64,000 bases of DNA, taken from positions 186,001-250,000 of the forward strand of contig NZ_FRCW01000003.1 of the NCBI RefSeq assembly GCF_900143055.1. The letters run 5' to 3'. The translations under genes were made by a program, and so were the position numbers. Of the stretch, positions 32,796-41,133 are shown piece after piece. The notes below the pieces were generated by a model, which did not search any database, was not told where the DNA came from, and worked only from the letters and a program-made list of their open reading frames with translations. Every line of letters begins with the position of its first letter. Positions within the stretch are counted from its first letter, which is position 1. Origin of the DNA: Fibrobacter sp. UWR3. GTDB taxonomy: Bacteria; Fibrobacterota; Fibrobacteria; Fibrobacterales; Fibrobacteraceae.

Positions 32796-34096
32796 TTTGC
32801 GAGTCGGGTAAAGTCTTCGAAGAAGTGGGGGTAAGTCTTGTTTACGCAGGCGGGGTCCATGATCTTCACCGCAACACCACCGAGCGAGACCAGGCTAAAG
32901 CACATCGCCATGCGGTGGTCGTTGTATGTCTCGACTGTCGCGGGCACAAGTTTTTCCGGAGGCACAATCGTGATGCTGTCCATGTCGGTCGTCACGCGCG
33001 CGCCGAACTTCTGGAGTTCCGCAGAAATCGCCGCAATGCGGTCGGTTTCCTTCACGCGCCAGCTCGCGATACCGCTTATCTTCGAGGGGCTGTCGGCAAA
33101 CAGTGCAAGCACCGATACCGTCATCGCCGCGTCGGGAATGTCGTTCAGGTTCAGGTCCACTCCGTGGAGGCTGCACCCGTTACCGTCGCACTCGATCCAA
33201 TCCGGACCAACTTCCACCCTTGCCCCCATCTTGCGGAGGACATCCACAAACGCGACATCGCCCTGGATGCTGTCCTTGCCCACGCCGAGCACGCGCACCT
33301 TGCCGCGAGCAATGGCAGCAGCTGCCAGCGGGTAGCTTGCCGAACTCGCGTCGCCCTCCACGTCGTAATCGGCGGGAGCAGTGTACACGCCCTGCGGCAC
33401 GTAGAAGTCGCGCAGGTTTTCGTGCCTGACCTCGATACCGAAACTGCGCATGACATCCATCGTCAGTTCGATATACGGAGCAGAAATAAGTTCACCCTTC
33501 ACGTGAATGTGGAGTGGAACCTTGCAATACGGCGCACAAATGAGGAGCGCCGTCAGGTACTGGCTCGAAATATTGCCGTTTACCTCCACATAGCCGCCCG
33601 CAAGGCCCGAGGCCTTGATATGCACCGGCGGGTAGCCTTCCGTCTCGCGATACTCGATGCTTGCCCCGAGCGAACGGAGAGCGTCCACCAGGTCGCGTAT
33701 CGGGCGTTCGCTCATGCGTTCTTCGCCCCCGAGGGAAAATTCCCCGCAGCCGAGCGTGAGCGCCGCCGTAAGCGAGCGCATCGCCGTGCCCGCATTGCCG
33801 AGGTACAAATCTACCACGCCCTCAACCGAAATCGGGCCCGCGTTCCCGGTCACCACCGCCTCGGAATAGTCATCCGAAAAATCAATCTTCACGCCGAGTT
33901 TCTGGAGCGCCTCGCCCATGTAGCGGGTATCGTCGCTTTTCAGCAGGTTATGGAGCCGGGTTGTGCCGCGCGCGAGGGCCGCAATCAAAAAAGCCCTGTT
34001 GGTAATGCTCTTGGAGCCCGGGAGCCGGACTTCACCGCTAAACGTACTAAATGCCGGTAACTGTATATAAGAGGGGCGGAACTGAAACTCATCCAT
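32792..34096 (-). CDS. aroA: 3-phosphoshikimate 1-carboxyvinyltransferase (EPSP synthase)
   Basis: Transfers enolpyruvate from PEP to shikimate 3-phosphate in aromatic amino acid synthesis. 434 residues. Signatures: LPGSKSITNRAFLIAALARG near residue 26, GNAGTAMRSLTAAL (PEP site) and VKETDRIAAIS. No Shine-Dalgarno precedes the ATG. Instead TAATTTTG (34101-34108) ends four bases before it, so the message may be leaderless. It is the first gene of an overlapping three-gene operon with a solute-binding protein and a cell-wall enzyme, an odd set of partners. Confidence 0.97.
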   Translation of the reverse strand: MDEFQFRPSYIQLPAFSTFSGEVRLPGSKSITNRAFLIAALARGTTRLHNLLKSDDTRYMGEALQKLGVKIDFSDDYSEAVVTGNAGPISVEGVVDLYLGNAGTAMRSLTAALTLGCGEFSLGGEERMSERPIRDLVDALRSLGASIEYRETEGYPPVHIKASGLAGGYVEVNGNISSQYLTALLICAPYCKVPLHIHVKGELISAPYIELTMDVMRSFGIEVRHENLRDFYVPQGVYTAPADYDVEGDASSASYPLAAAAIARGKVRVLGVGKDSIQGDVAFVDVLRKMGARVEVGPDWIECDGNGCSLHGVDLNLNDIPDAAMTVSVLALFADSPSKISGIASWRVKETDRIAAISAELQKFGARVTTDMDSITIVPPEKLVPATVETYNDHRMAMCFSLVSLGGVAVKIMDPACVNKTYPHFFEDFTRLAK

Positions 34097-34100
34097 ATTT

Positions 34101-34108
34101 CAAAATTA
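34101..34108 (-). promoter_or_regulatory. Candidate TAnnTTTG promoter element of aroA
   Basis: TAATTTTG matches the -7 consensus TAnnTTTG known from Bacteroidetes promoters. At four bases from the ATG it implies transcription starting at or next to the start codon. No ribosome-binding site is visible. Confidence 0.4.
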
Positions 34109-34199
34109 TACATTTTTACAAGATAACCGTAAATCAGCCCGTTCCAAAAACGGGCCATTTGACGGCACCGGCAATCACATACAACGTGCAGGTAAAAAC

Positions 34200-34997
34200 A
34201 TGGAACAAGGCATCACGACCAAAGACTTTGAAATCCGCTTCTCGGACTGCGACCACCACAGCCGCCTGAAACTTTCAAACCTGTTCCTGTTCATGGAAGA
34301 GACCGCCATCGCCGATGCCGAGGCGAACGGGTTCGGGCTCTGGAAAATGATGAAGGCGGGCTACACCACCGTCATCACGCGCATCAAGATACGCATACTG
34401 CACCAGCCCGTGTGGGGCGAGAAGATTTCGATATCCACCTGGGCGAAGGACTTCTACAAGGACAAGGTCGTCCTGAAGGACTACTCCATCGTGGATTCGC
34501 AGGGGCATTCCATCGCGCAGGCGACATCGAGCTGGCTGCTCGTGAACATGAAGACCGGCAAGTCGGAAAACCCGGCGAACAGCCCCTACCCCATCCCGCT
34601 ATTTGCGGGCAAGAACGCGCTCCCCGAGATGATGGACATTTTGAGCCCCGAAATAGAACCGCGGGTACTGCGCACCGAGCAGGCGCACTACAGCGACCTC
34701 GACATGAACAACCACGTGAACCACTGCCGCTACGTGGACTGGGTTATGGACTCGCTCGATGCCGACGAGGTCAAGAGCCGTCGCATCCGTTCCATACAAA
34801 TGAATTTCATCTCGCAGGTCCCGCTCGGAGGGAACGTCGCCATAGTGCGCTTCAAGAACACGAACCACCACGCCTATATATTCGGGATGAACGAAGACGA
34901 CATGCAAGCCGCGCAGACCGCAGGAGGTTTGCTAGCCACGGGGAATGCGCAACCTCCACGCTGCCATTTCCAGGCACGCATCGGGTTCGCTGACTAG
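34200..34997 (+). CDS. Acyl-ACP thioesterase
   Basis: 265 residues, double hot-dog type of PF01643 (FatA/FatB-like). The N-terminal half begins FEIRFSDCDHHSRLKLSNLF with MEETAIADAEANG. The C-terminal half has the catalytic stretch HYSDLDMNNHVNHCRYVDW (Asp/Asn/His). It should release free fatty acids from acyl-ACP in the cytoplasm. AGG lies before the ATG at a fair spacing. Single gene, convergent with the MBL-fold gene. The last 25 residues are poorly conserved in appearance. Confidence 0.88.
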   Translation: MEQGITTKDFEIRFSDCDHHSRLKLSNLFLFMEETAIADAEANGFGLWKMMKAGYTTVITRIKIRILHQPVWGEKISISTWAKDFYKDKVVLKDYSIVDSQGHSIAQATSSWLLVNMKTGKSENPANSPYPIPLFAGKNALPEMMDILSPEIEPRVLRTEQAHYSDLDMNNHVNHCRYVDWVMDSLDADEVKSRRIRSIQMNFISQVPLGGNVAIVRFKNTNHHAYIFGMNEDDMQAAQTAGGLLATGNAQPPRCHFQARIGFAD

Positions 34998-35029
34998 GGT
35001 AAAGACTGCGGGGGGATTTTTTGAGGTTC

Positions 35030-35249
35030 GGCAGACCCAGCAAGGCTTTTTCCAGCACTAGGTCTGCCGTTTATTAGTTTGTATTCAACAAGAAACCACA
35101 ATTCTATCCCCGCGAGCAGACCTTTTCCCACTATACAGGCGATTTGGTCTGCCGAAAAGCCCCCTCAGGGCACCATCGCAAGCATATTTCCTCCGATTTT
35201 CGCTACTTCCAGCAGACCCACAGAGCATTCTGCAGCAATCTGGTCTGCC
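35030..35249. repeat. Three inverted repeats GCAGACC-N23-GGTCTGC
   Basis: Dyads at 35030-35068, 35115-35153 and 35211-35249. In all three the arms are (G/A)GCAGACC and GGTCTGCC, and the gap between them is exactly 23 bases, although the gap sequences differ. The last few bases before each right arm are alike (GCACTA, GCGATTT, GCAATCT). The dyads start 85 and 96 bases apart. They fill the space between two convergent genes, so they are not promoter operators. A REPIN-like element or a structured 3' RNA is possible. Not a CRISPR array: arms are inverted and short. Confidence 0.8.
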
Positions 35250-35267
35250 AAAACAACAAAACCGCCA

Positions 35268-36401
35268 TCATTCATCAACCACCACACCGATATCGGGCCA
35301 CATTTCAAACCCGACGCTCCCCTGCAGGTCGGTGCGGAAGAACCGCGCCGTATCGCCAAGCACGTAGGCATACTTGCGCACGACTTCTTCGCGGGGGTGC
35401 CCGTAGGCGTTGCCCGCACCCACACTCACCACGGCGTAATCCGGCGCAACACGCGAAATGAACCGGAGCGAACTGCTGCCCGCAGACCCGTGGTGCGGCA
35501 CCTGCAACAAGCCCGCGGAGAGCGTGGGTGAAAGTTCCAGCAGGCGGCGTTCTCCCGCAGAGTCCAGGTCGCCCGTCAGCAGGAGGGAGGCCGCCCCGAA
35601 TTCCACCCGCACAACCACACTTGCAGGGTTCCCGCCCTCCCGCACGTAGTCCGGCGGCCAGAGCACGTCGAACCGCGGGGCATCACCGATGTTCGAAGAC
35701 AGCCCGCGCGAACCTTCCCCGTCGCCCGAAGGCAACCCGCCGACATCCCCGATGCCCGCAACCGCCCCGCACGCAGCAAGCCCGAGCGACATGCCCCGCA
35801 CCAGCGTATCCACCGGAATGCCAAACCCGCGGGCCACCCGCAGCACGCTATCCCGAATGAAGCCGCCCGAGGTATCGGGCCCGACGTACAGGCGGCGCAC
35901 GTACACCCGCGGCGCATCTCCAGCCCGCGATAAACGCCCCTCGGCCCGCGATAAACGCTCCTCGACCAGCGATAAACCTTCCACCCGCGATAAACTATCC
36001 CCGACCCGCGGCGCAGTTCCGCCCAGAAACAAGCCATTTCCAGCCCGCGACAAACCTCCCCCGACCCGAGCGAAACCCGAACCCCCACCGCGACCCGCAA
36101 GTTCCATGAACCCGCCCGCATGGTCCCTGTGGTTGTGGCTCACCACCACCCACTCGAGCGTATCGACCCCGCGGGCGACAAGCGAATCCACCACACCCAC
36201 AGAATCGGGCCCCATGTCGTACATCGCGTACCGCCCCCCGCAATCGAGCAGCACCGCAAGTCCCTGCCCCACGTCCAGGAACGTAACCCGCAGGGGCGAA
36301 GGTTCCGGCGACCCCTCCTCGATAACGAACCCGCACGATGCCACCAGGGCGAAAATGGCCACGAAGGCCAGCATTTTTGCTTGCAAAAAGAAGTATCTCA
36401 T
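35268..36401 (-). CDS. Lipoprotein with ComEC/Rec2-like metallo-beta-lactamase domain
   Basis: 377 residues. The start at 36401 puts a lipoprotein signal at the N-terminus (LAFVAIFALVASC, lipid on the Cys). The hydrolase has LRVTFLDVGQGLAVLL, the metal motif SHNHRDHAGG, LLLTGDLDSAGERRLL and LQVPHHGSAGSS. In ComEC such a domain follows a membrane channel; here it stands alone and outside, like free extracellular nucleases or phosphodiesterases. A repeat-rich insertion follows the metal motif (residues about 125-180; LSRAE-type units). The substrate may be DNA, but this is by analogy only. Confidence 0.8.
   Translation of the reverse strand: MRYFFLQAKMLAFVAIFALVASCGFVIEEGSPEPSPLRVTFLDVGQGLAVLLDCGGRYAMYDMGPDSVGVVDSLVARGVDTLEWVVVSHNHRDHAGGFMELAGRGGGSGFARVGGGLSRAGNGLFLGGTAPRVGDSLSRVEGLSLVEERLSRAEGRLSRAGDAPRVYVRRLYVGPDTSGGFIRDSVLRVARGFGIPVDTLVRGMSLGLAACGAVAGIGDVGGLPSGDGEGSRGLSSNIGDAPRFDVLWPPDYVREGGNPASVVVRVEFGAASLLLTGDLDSAGERRLLELSPTLSAGLLQVPHHGSAGSSSLRFISRVAPDYAVVSVGAGNAYGHPREEVVRKYAYVLGDTARFFRTDLQGSVGFEMWPDIGVVVDE
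35921..36056. repeat. Degenerate 18-21-base tandem repeat inside the MBL gene
   Basis: GCGATAAAC occurs at 35927, 35948, 35969 and 35987, with a near copy GCGACAAAC at 36047, each preceded by CCCGC or CCAGC. In protein this gives LSRAE/LSRVE/LSRAG units. All steps are multiples of three, so the frame is kept. Confidence 0.75.
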
Positions 36402-36467
36402 ACCTATATATACGGGATTACCCCCCAAAATGAGCCAAAACGCCACTTTTTTTGCTATCTTTACAGC

Positions 36468-36830
36468 ATGCAGTTACCCAAATACAAGAAAAAGAAGCGT
36501 ATCAAGCTCAAAATCTGCCAGGAACCCGGCTGCGGCCGCGAGTTCTGGGGACACCCGATTGCCAAGTACTGCGAACTGCACCGCGACATCAAGTTGCGCC
36601 AGAAGCAGAAAAAGAACGTGGAGAGCATCGAGTCCAAGAACATCATCTTCCGCCACAACTACACGGAATCGATGGACCTGACCTTCAAGTGCTGTCTGGA
36701 AGGCTGCAACGAGCTGTTCACCATCAAGGTCTTCCCCAAGCAGACCGTGTATCCTCGTTTCTGCATGGAACACCGCAACGACTTCAAGCGCGAGAACTTC
36801 ATCCGCGTCATGCAGAAAAAGAACGCGTAA
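36468..36830 (+). CDS. Small protein with two Cys/His zinc-ribbon-like motifs
   Basis: 120 residues. Basic N-terminus (KYKKKKRIKLK), then CQEPGCGREFWGHPIAKYCELH and, later, CCLEGCNELF...RFCMEH: two C-x4-C ... C-x2-H sets, likely zinc sites. Family not recognised; nucleic-acid binding is plausible from the charge and zinc sites. ATG 36468 is chosen because the basic, Cys/His part starts there. No Shine-Dalgarno; TATCTTTA ends four bases before the ATG, as in a leaderless message. Confidence 0.75.
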   Translation: MQLPKYKKKKRIKLKICQEPGCGREFWGHPIAKYCELHRDIKLRQKQKKNVESIESKNIIFRHNYTESMDLTFKCCLEGCNELFTIKVFPKQTVYPRFCMEHRNDFKRENFIRVMQKKNA

Positions 36831-36877
36831 AACCGCTACCGGCGGCGCATTTTCGCCTTTTTTACCAAAAAATTCAC

Positions 36878-36908
36878 GCCATCCCTTGAAATTTGGGATG
36901 GCTTTTTT
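36878..36908 (+). terminator. Terminator after the zinc-ribbon-like gene
   Basis: GCCATCCC, TTGAAATTT, GGGATGGC, TTTTTT. About 50 bases after the stop codon and 20 before the tRNA. Confidence 0.9.
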
Positions 36909-36927
36909 ATATTTGGTCTCGCTACAT

Positions 36928-37002
36928 GGTGGATGTAGCTCAATTGGTTAGAGTCCCAGATTGTGATTCTGGATGTTGCCGGTTCGAGTCCGGTCATCCA
37001 CC
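36928..37002 (+). tRNA. tRNA-His (anticodon GTG)
   Basis: Acceptor arms GTGGATG (36929-36935) and CATCCAC (36995-37001) pair fully. The anticodon loop is TTGTGAT within CCAGA-TTGTGAT-TCTGG, reading GTG. GGTTCGAGTCC forms the T arm. The extra 5' G at 36928 pairs with C at 37002, the tRNA-His identity feature. CCA is not encoded. Confidence 0.96.
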
Positions 37003-37003
37003 C

Positions 37004-37035
37004 GAAAAAAGGCCCCGCAATTTGCGGGGCCTTCT
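37004..37035. terminator. Terminator after tRNA-His, also after the FISUMP gene
   Basis: GGCCCCGC, AATTT, GCGGGGCC (37011-37031), with AAAAAA on the left and TTCTTC on the right. Converging transcripts can both use it. Confidence 0.85.
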
Positions 37036-37073
37036 TCGTTCTCCTCCTAACAGCCTCCTCCTTACAGACTGCT

Positions 37074-38876
37074 TCAGTTCCTTACGCAGCGGACTCGCCC
37101 TGCCTTCCGTCGATTGTCGGTCATCACGCCGTAATCAATCGAAATTTCGAAAGCGTAATTATCATAAATCCTGTAGTTTGCGTACGAATTCGCATATTCA
37201 AGGATCCATTCAACGTCCTCGGTGTCCTTATGCTCCTCGTAGTAATCCCACCACTCTGAACGCTCTTTTTCTATATCTCCGACAAACGACTTGTGCGTAT
37301 ACGTGTGGTAGTATAGGTCCAGGTACTTGCTGTCCATCGGGTAAAGGTTGAAGTCGAACCTGTTATAGAATACGCCCACCAGGTCTTTATCAGATGCGGT
37401 TTCGGAGTCTGTCCTCCAGGATTCATTGAGTAGATTGTTGACTCCCCCGACATAGGTAATCAAGGCTTCCCAGTCCAGGCTATTGGATATATGCCAGCCG
37501 GCCGGGCAAATTCCCTGATGCAGCGAATCTATCAAGCCATCCTTGATAGGCCTCGACATATAGCTTTCGTTCAACCCCATGGCAGTCGTCCAATTATAGA
37601 TTCCGGTCGGAGTCACATCTACGCCACCCCTCCTGGAATGCTTGACCGTAGTTTCACCACTGTACATCAGGTCCTCGGCCATCCATTCATACTTCTTCCC
37701 GTTGAACTCGAAACTTACCGTCTTGTATTCCCGGCCGTCGCGCGGATCCTTCATAGTTCCCGACCCGTGAGGTATCGGCATCTTGAGGGAATCGAGGTGC
37801 CCCTTAGTCGTGAACTTCCAGCTATGTCCATCGCAAAGGAAGTAGGCAGGGTTCACATACGTCATCCAATCATCATTGTCATCTACGAACGGTTTGTCAA
37901 GTCTTCTTGATTCCCCCCAATGGTCTTCATCGCAGGTTTCAAAGCCAAGATAATGATCTAGTACCAAATGGTGGAAATAACGCCTCTCCGCCATAAGGTC
38001 GTACTCGTCCCTACCAATCAAGCCGGTTTCGCCAGAGTGCATCACATTGCCCAAGGAATTGTATAAATAGGCAGTGTAAGCAAGAGGCGCAATCAAGGAA
38101 TCGCTGAGGGTTCCGTCTTCTTCCAGGTCATCGGCGTATCCATCCACATAATCCTGTAACATGCCACAGTCCGTATTGGCCGGGTCCATCCTATATTCCC
38201 ACTCGTTTCCTTCGCCATTCCAAGGAATAATGAAGTCTCGAGTATCCACAAAAATACTGATATGATAAAGAGCCATGTCCGCAGCGGATGTACTGAAGAT
38301 GTTCAGGTCTTCCGCGGAATTTACGGGAATGAAGACACCGAATGCGGCGAGCACTTCCGCAGCAGCCTGTTTCTTGGCCTGGGCAAAGGGCACGCCATCC
38401 TTGACCAACTTCAATACACGCTTGTATTCAAAATGCGTCAGCAAGTTGATATTTGCGGTAATACGTTTTTCCATGTTGGTAATGGCATTAAGGTGCAAGA
38501 CGCACACAGAACGTTCGCCACTGACATCACGAATATAGTGGCCTTCGGCGGAAAGAAGCGCATACGGGCTTTCCAAATCAAGACTATCGAATTCGAAGTC
38601 ACCCTTGTCGTTGATGACCGTGGTATTGAATTCCTTGCCCGTGGGTTCCAGGTTCCCTTCCGCAGATGTTTCCCGGAGTACGACGCTGGAGCCCTCCACA
38701 AACGGGCCCTTCTGCACCGCACCCGAAAGCTTTTTGCCCGCGAGGGCGACAATGCCGGCATCTTCCGAGGTTCCTCCCGCGACATCCCTGCCATCGGAAC
38801 AAGCGTCAAGCACAAACACACAGGCCGGAGCCAAAACAATTCGAAGGCACGTCCTTAATTTTTCATACAAATTCAT
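37074..38876 (-). CDS. FISUMP-domain lipoprotein
   Basis: 600 residues, lipobox near LDAC-S (lipid on Cys26 or so). The N-terminal module (about 45-180) has QKGPFVEGSSVVLRE, GDFEFDSLDLESPY, INLLTHFEYKRVLKLVKDG and QAAAEVLAAFG, shared with other lipoproteins here. The C-terminal part is a FISUMP domain (TIGR02145): DGREYKTVSFEFNGKKYEWMAE, GICPAGWHISN and final GRVRCVRN. FISUMP is a major paralogous surface domain of Fibrobacter, function unproven. It follows the TIGR02147 stop by two bases, with AAGGAG inside the end of that gene. Confidence 0.88.
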   Translation of the reverse strand: MNLYEKLRTCLRIVLAPACVFVLDACSDGRDVAGGTSEDAGIVALAGKKLSGAVQKGPFVEGSSVVLRETSAEGNLEPTGKEFNTTVINDKGDFEFDSLDLESPYALLSAEGHYIRDVSGERSVCVLHLNAITNMEKRITANINLLTHFEYKRVLKLVKDGVPFAQAKKQAAAEVLAAFGVFIPVNSAEDLNIFSTSAADMALYHISIFVDTRDFIIPWNGEGNEWEYRMDPANTDCGMLQDYVDGYADDLEEDGTLSDSLIAPLAYTAYLYNSLGNVMHSGETGLIGRDEYDLMAERRYFHHLVLDHYLGFETCDEDHWGESRRLDKPFVDDNDDWMTYVNPAYFLCDGHSWKFTTKGHLDSLKMPIPHGSGTMKDPRDGREYKTVSFEFNGKKYEWMAEDLMYSGETTVKHSRRGGVDVTPTGIYNWTTAMGLNESYMSRPIKDGLIDSLHQGICPAGWHISNSLDWEALITYVGGVNNLLNESWRTDSETASDKDLVGVFYNRFDFNLYPMDSKYLDLYYHTYTHKSFVGDIEKERSEWWDYYEEHKDTEDVEWILEYANSYANYRIYDNYAFEISIDYGVMTDNRRKAGRVRCVRN

Positions 38877-38878
38877 CT

Positions 38879-39727
38879 TTACTTATTCTCCTTTCCAAAT
38901 TTCTTTTCCTTGTCCAGTTTTTCGGTCATCGGGAACAGTTGCAAGTTCAGGCGATACACCTGTTCCGTCTCGTCGTCTTCCGCGGCAATCGCCACGATGC
39001 GCCGGCGGCAATCCGCCAGTTCCTTCCGAATCCGTTCGTAAGCACGGCGCGTAAGCCCGAGGGTCAGCCCCGACATGTCGCGTTCCGAAAGCGGCAGTTC
39101 CAGGGCCTTTACCGCAAACTCCCCCATTTGTCGCTGCATGTCGCGGGCCGCCACGGGGACCGCATCTACCGAGCCCATCGAGATGGACTTGTCCGTCTGG
39201 CGGTAGTTCCCGCTCCTGTCCTTCTTCAGGAGCTTCGCACGCACCAGAAAGTCAAGCGTCTCGCTCACTTCGGCAGCGGAAATCTTTTGCTTGCAGGCAC
39301 GCGCAATCTCGAGCGGCTTTGCACCCGGCATGTGCGGGGCAAGTTCGCGCAGCACCGGATTCTTCCACGACTTGAAGTAGTCGAACTCCTCTTTCCCGAG
39401 TACGCGCACCTTGTGGGCCCTCGCCAGCGCACAGCGTTCCTCGAACGCGGCACGCTTCGCCTCATCCCCCTTTGCATGGGCGTACGAAACCATCAGGACA
39501 AAATATGTGCTCTCGAAACCGGCGAGGCCCATCGCGGCGGCGACAGAACCTGCAGCCCCAACACTCAGGTTCTTCTTCCCCTCGCAAACGTACTTCAGGT
39601 AAATCGGCGACGAGAACCCGGCATCGCGCGCAAAGTCTCGCCACGTGAATGCCGAATTGCGCTTGCGTTCATCGTAGTAGTCCTGGATGAACTTGCGGTA
39701 GTCTGTATATTCAATGATCTCCTTCAT
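38879..39727 (-). CDS. TIGR02147 family protein (putative HTH regulator)
   Basis: 282 residues from ATG 39727, which gives MKEIIEYTDYRKF as in the copy at 45027; a GTG at 39733 is an alternative. HTH-like segment near 28-60 (WRDFARDAGFSSPIYLKYVC). Winged-helix-like SAAEVSETLDFLVRAKLLKK near 160. Ends LNLQLFPM. It is about 75% like the copy at 45027 by eye. No Shine-Dalgarno; TATATTTG ends five bases before the ATG. The next gene is a FISUMP lipoprotein two bases downstream. Confidence 0.9.
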   Translation of the reverse strand: MKEIIEYTDYRKFIQDYYDERKRNSAFTWRDFARDAGFSSPIYLKYVCEGKKNLSVGAAGSVAAAMGLAGFESTYFVLMVSYAHAKGDEAKRAAFEERCALARAHKVRVLGKEEFDYFKSWKNPVLRELAPHMPGAKPLEIARACKQKISAAEVSETLDFLVRAKLLKKDRSGNYRQTDKSISMGSVDAVPVAARDMQRQMGEFAVKALELPLSERDMSGLTLGLTRRAYERIRKELADCRRRIVAIAAEDDETEQVYRLNLQLFPMTEKLDKEKKFGKENK

Positions 39728-39732
39728 GTGCA

Positions 39733-39795
39733 CAAATATAGGTATTTTTTGCTATTCTAGAACACAAAATTGCCTTTTTTATGCAAATTTTACCA
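39733..39795 (-). promoter_or_regulatory. Candidate promoter/operator of the FISUMP-linked TIGR02147 gene
   Basis: TATATTTG (39733-39740) fits a TAnnTTTG promoter element. Upstream the box at 39771-39795 reads, on the minus strand, TGGTAAAATTTGCATAAAA, nearly the same as the box at 45920. Both are about 45 bases before the start. Confidence 0.5.
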
Positions 39796-39893
39796 TTTTT
39801 GTAGAATTTTGGCAAATTTTAGCAATTTAGAATACAAAATACGTATTCCAGGAATACAACAAAAAAAGACAAGGGAAGGCTCCGCCCTCCCTA

Positions 39894-39950
39894 TTGACAT
39901 TTCACTATACTTTTAGTATATTACTTAAAGTATATTACCAAAAGTATAGT
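39894..39950 (+). promoter_or_regulatory. Strong promoter inside a palindrome, upstream of AAA ATPase gene
   Basis: TTGACA (39894-39899), 17 bases, TATATT (39917-39922): a near-consensus promoter. A perfect 11-base inverted repeat ACTATACTTTT (39904-39914)/AAAAGTATAGT (39940-39950) brackets the -10, with two more AGTATATTAC copies inside (39915, 39929). This looks like an operator with several half-sites. Confidence 0.75.
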
Positions 39951-39959
39951 GAGGTTATC

Positions 39960-41078
39960 ATGATAAACCCCTTTTTGCTAGAACCATACACATCAAAGGA
40001 ACTGTTCTGCGACCGCGAACTGGAACTCAAAGAAATTGTCTCTCTATTAACGAATGGTTCCAACGTGACACTCATTTCGCCTAGACGTTACGGGAAAACA
40101 GGTCTGATTTTCAGGGCTTTTGATGATCTCCGCGAAAAAAAATGCACCTGCATATATGCCGACATTTTCTCAGCTCAAAATCTAGACGACTTTCTCAAAA
40201 TTCTTTCCGAAGCAATCGTTAGCGCAGTAACAAGCGAATCCATAATAAAAAAATTCTTCAACGCTCTTAAAAACGCGAGACCCTCACTCAGCTACGATCC
40301 TGTTTCCGGCAGTCCACAGGTATCGCTTTCGTTCCTGATGGACTCACAAAAACCACCAACTCTAAAATCCATTTTTGATTTTCTAGAAAAGCAAGAAACA
40401 CAAATCATTTTCGCGATTGACGAATTTCAGCAAATAAGAGAATTCAAAGAAACAAATACCGAAGCCCTACTGCGGACATACATCCAACAATTACACCATG
40501 TAAAATTCATTTTCTGCGGAAGCAAAAAACATTTAATGGCAGACATGTTTACCAACGTAAAGAAACCTTTTTATGAAAGTTCAAGAACAATCTATATCAA
40601 CCGTATAGATGCAGATAAATACAAGGCATTTATTACAGGTCTCTTCAAAAAGGCAGGCAAATCCATTGACGACGACGCCGTCGATTTTATCTTGGGTTGG
40701 ACAAAACGGCACACTTATTACACTCAATTCGTCTGCAACCAGGTTTTTGCGGATTCATCCCAAAGGATTACGTTAGAAGATGTAAAAAACGTCGCATCCA
40801 GAATTCTTCGGTTCGAAACAACAAACTTCATAGAGCGTCGCAATCTGATTACCGAGAAACAGTGGAAATACCTCGTCGCAGTCGCCAAAGAAGGCGAAGT
40901 CAAAAAGCCGACCGCGGCAGATTTCTTGATGAAATACAAAATCGGAAACGCGGCCACCGCAAAGAAAATCCTCACTGCCCTTGTCGAAAAGGAACTACTG
41001 CTAGAGCAAAGCGACTTAAGCGGGAAAAGCTACAGCGTGTACAACGTATTCATGTCCCGCTGGATGGAATCGCTTTAA
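39960..41078 (+). CDS. AAA/STAND-type ATPase (archaeal ATPase family), AT-rich
   Basis: 372 residues. An N-terminal ATPase module of the PF01637 type: NPFLLEPYTSKELFCDRELE, Walker A variant SPRRYGKTGL near residue 45, Walker B IIFAIDEFQQI near 160, and FIFCGSKKHLM. The C-terminal part has a winged-helix-like end (AATAKKILTALVEKELL). Function not known; such proteins can act in defence or regulation. The start at 39960 has GAGG before it; the longer start runs into the promoter. The gene is clearly AT-richer than its neighbours, uses AAA/AAT/TTT codons, and has its own operator and terminator, so horizontal transfer is likely. It splits the FISUMP cluster. Confidence 0.85.
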   Translation: MINPFLLEPYTSKELFCDRELELKEIVSLLTNGSNVTLISPRRYGKTGLIFRAFDDLREKKCTCIYADIFSAQNLDDFLKILSEAIVSAVTSESIIKKFFNALKNARPSLSYDPVSGSPQVSLSFLMDSQKPPTLKSIFDFLEKQETQIIFAIDEFQQIREFKETNTEALLRTYIQQLHHVKFIFCGSKKHLMADMFTNVKKPFYESSRTIYINRIDADKYKAFITGLFKKAGKSIDDDAVDFILGWTKRHTYYTQFVCNQVFADSSQRITLEDVKNVASRILRFETTNFIERRNLITEKQWKYLVAVAKEGEVKKPTAADFLMKYKIGNAATAKKILTALVEKELLLEQSDLSGKSYSVYNVFMSRWMESL

Positions 41079-41084
41079 ACAGAA

Positions 41085-41114
41085 GACCCCGCTAAAAAGC
41101 GGGGTCTTTTTTTC
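41085..41114. terminator. Terminator after the AAA ATPase gene
   Basis: GACCCCGCT, AAAA, AGCGGGGTC, then TTTTTTT. Seven bases after the stop codon. The next gene converges from the right and may use it too. Confidence 0.92.
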
Positions 41115-41133
41115 TCCTCCTAACAAAATCTTC

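Noticed and set aside
35030-35249. Regularly spaced short repeats considered as a CRISPR array
   Set aside because: The arms are inverted pairs of seven or eight bases, not direct repeats of 25-40 bases, and no cas gene is near.
36120-36467. A 236-residue gene including the zinc-ribbon-like protein
   Set aside because: The first 116 codons are antisense to the MBL-fold lipoprotein gene; the real start is ATG 36468.
39894-41078. AAA ATPase considered as prophage or transposase
   Set aside because: No integrase, attachment repeats, or other phage genes are near, and the domain is not a transposase.
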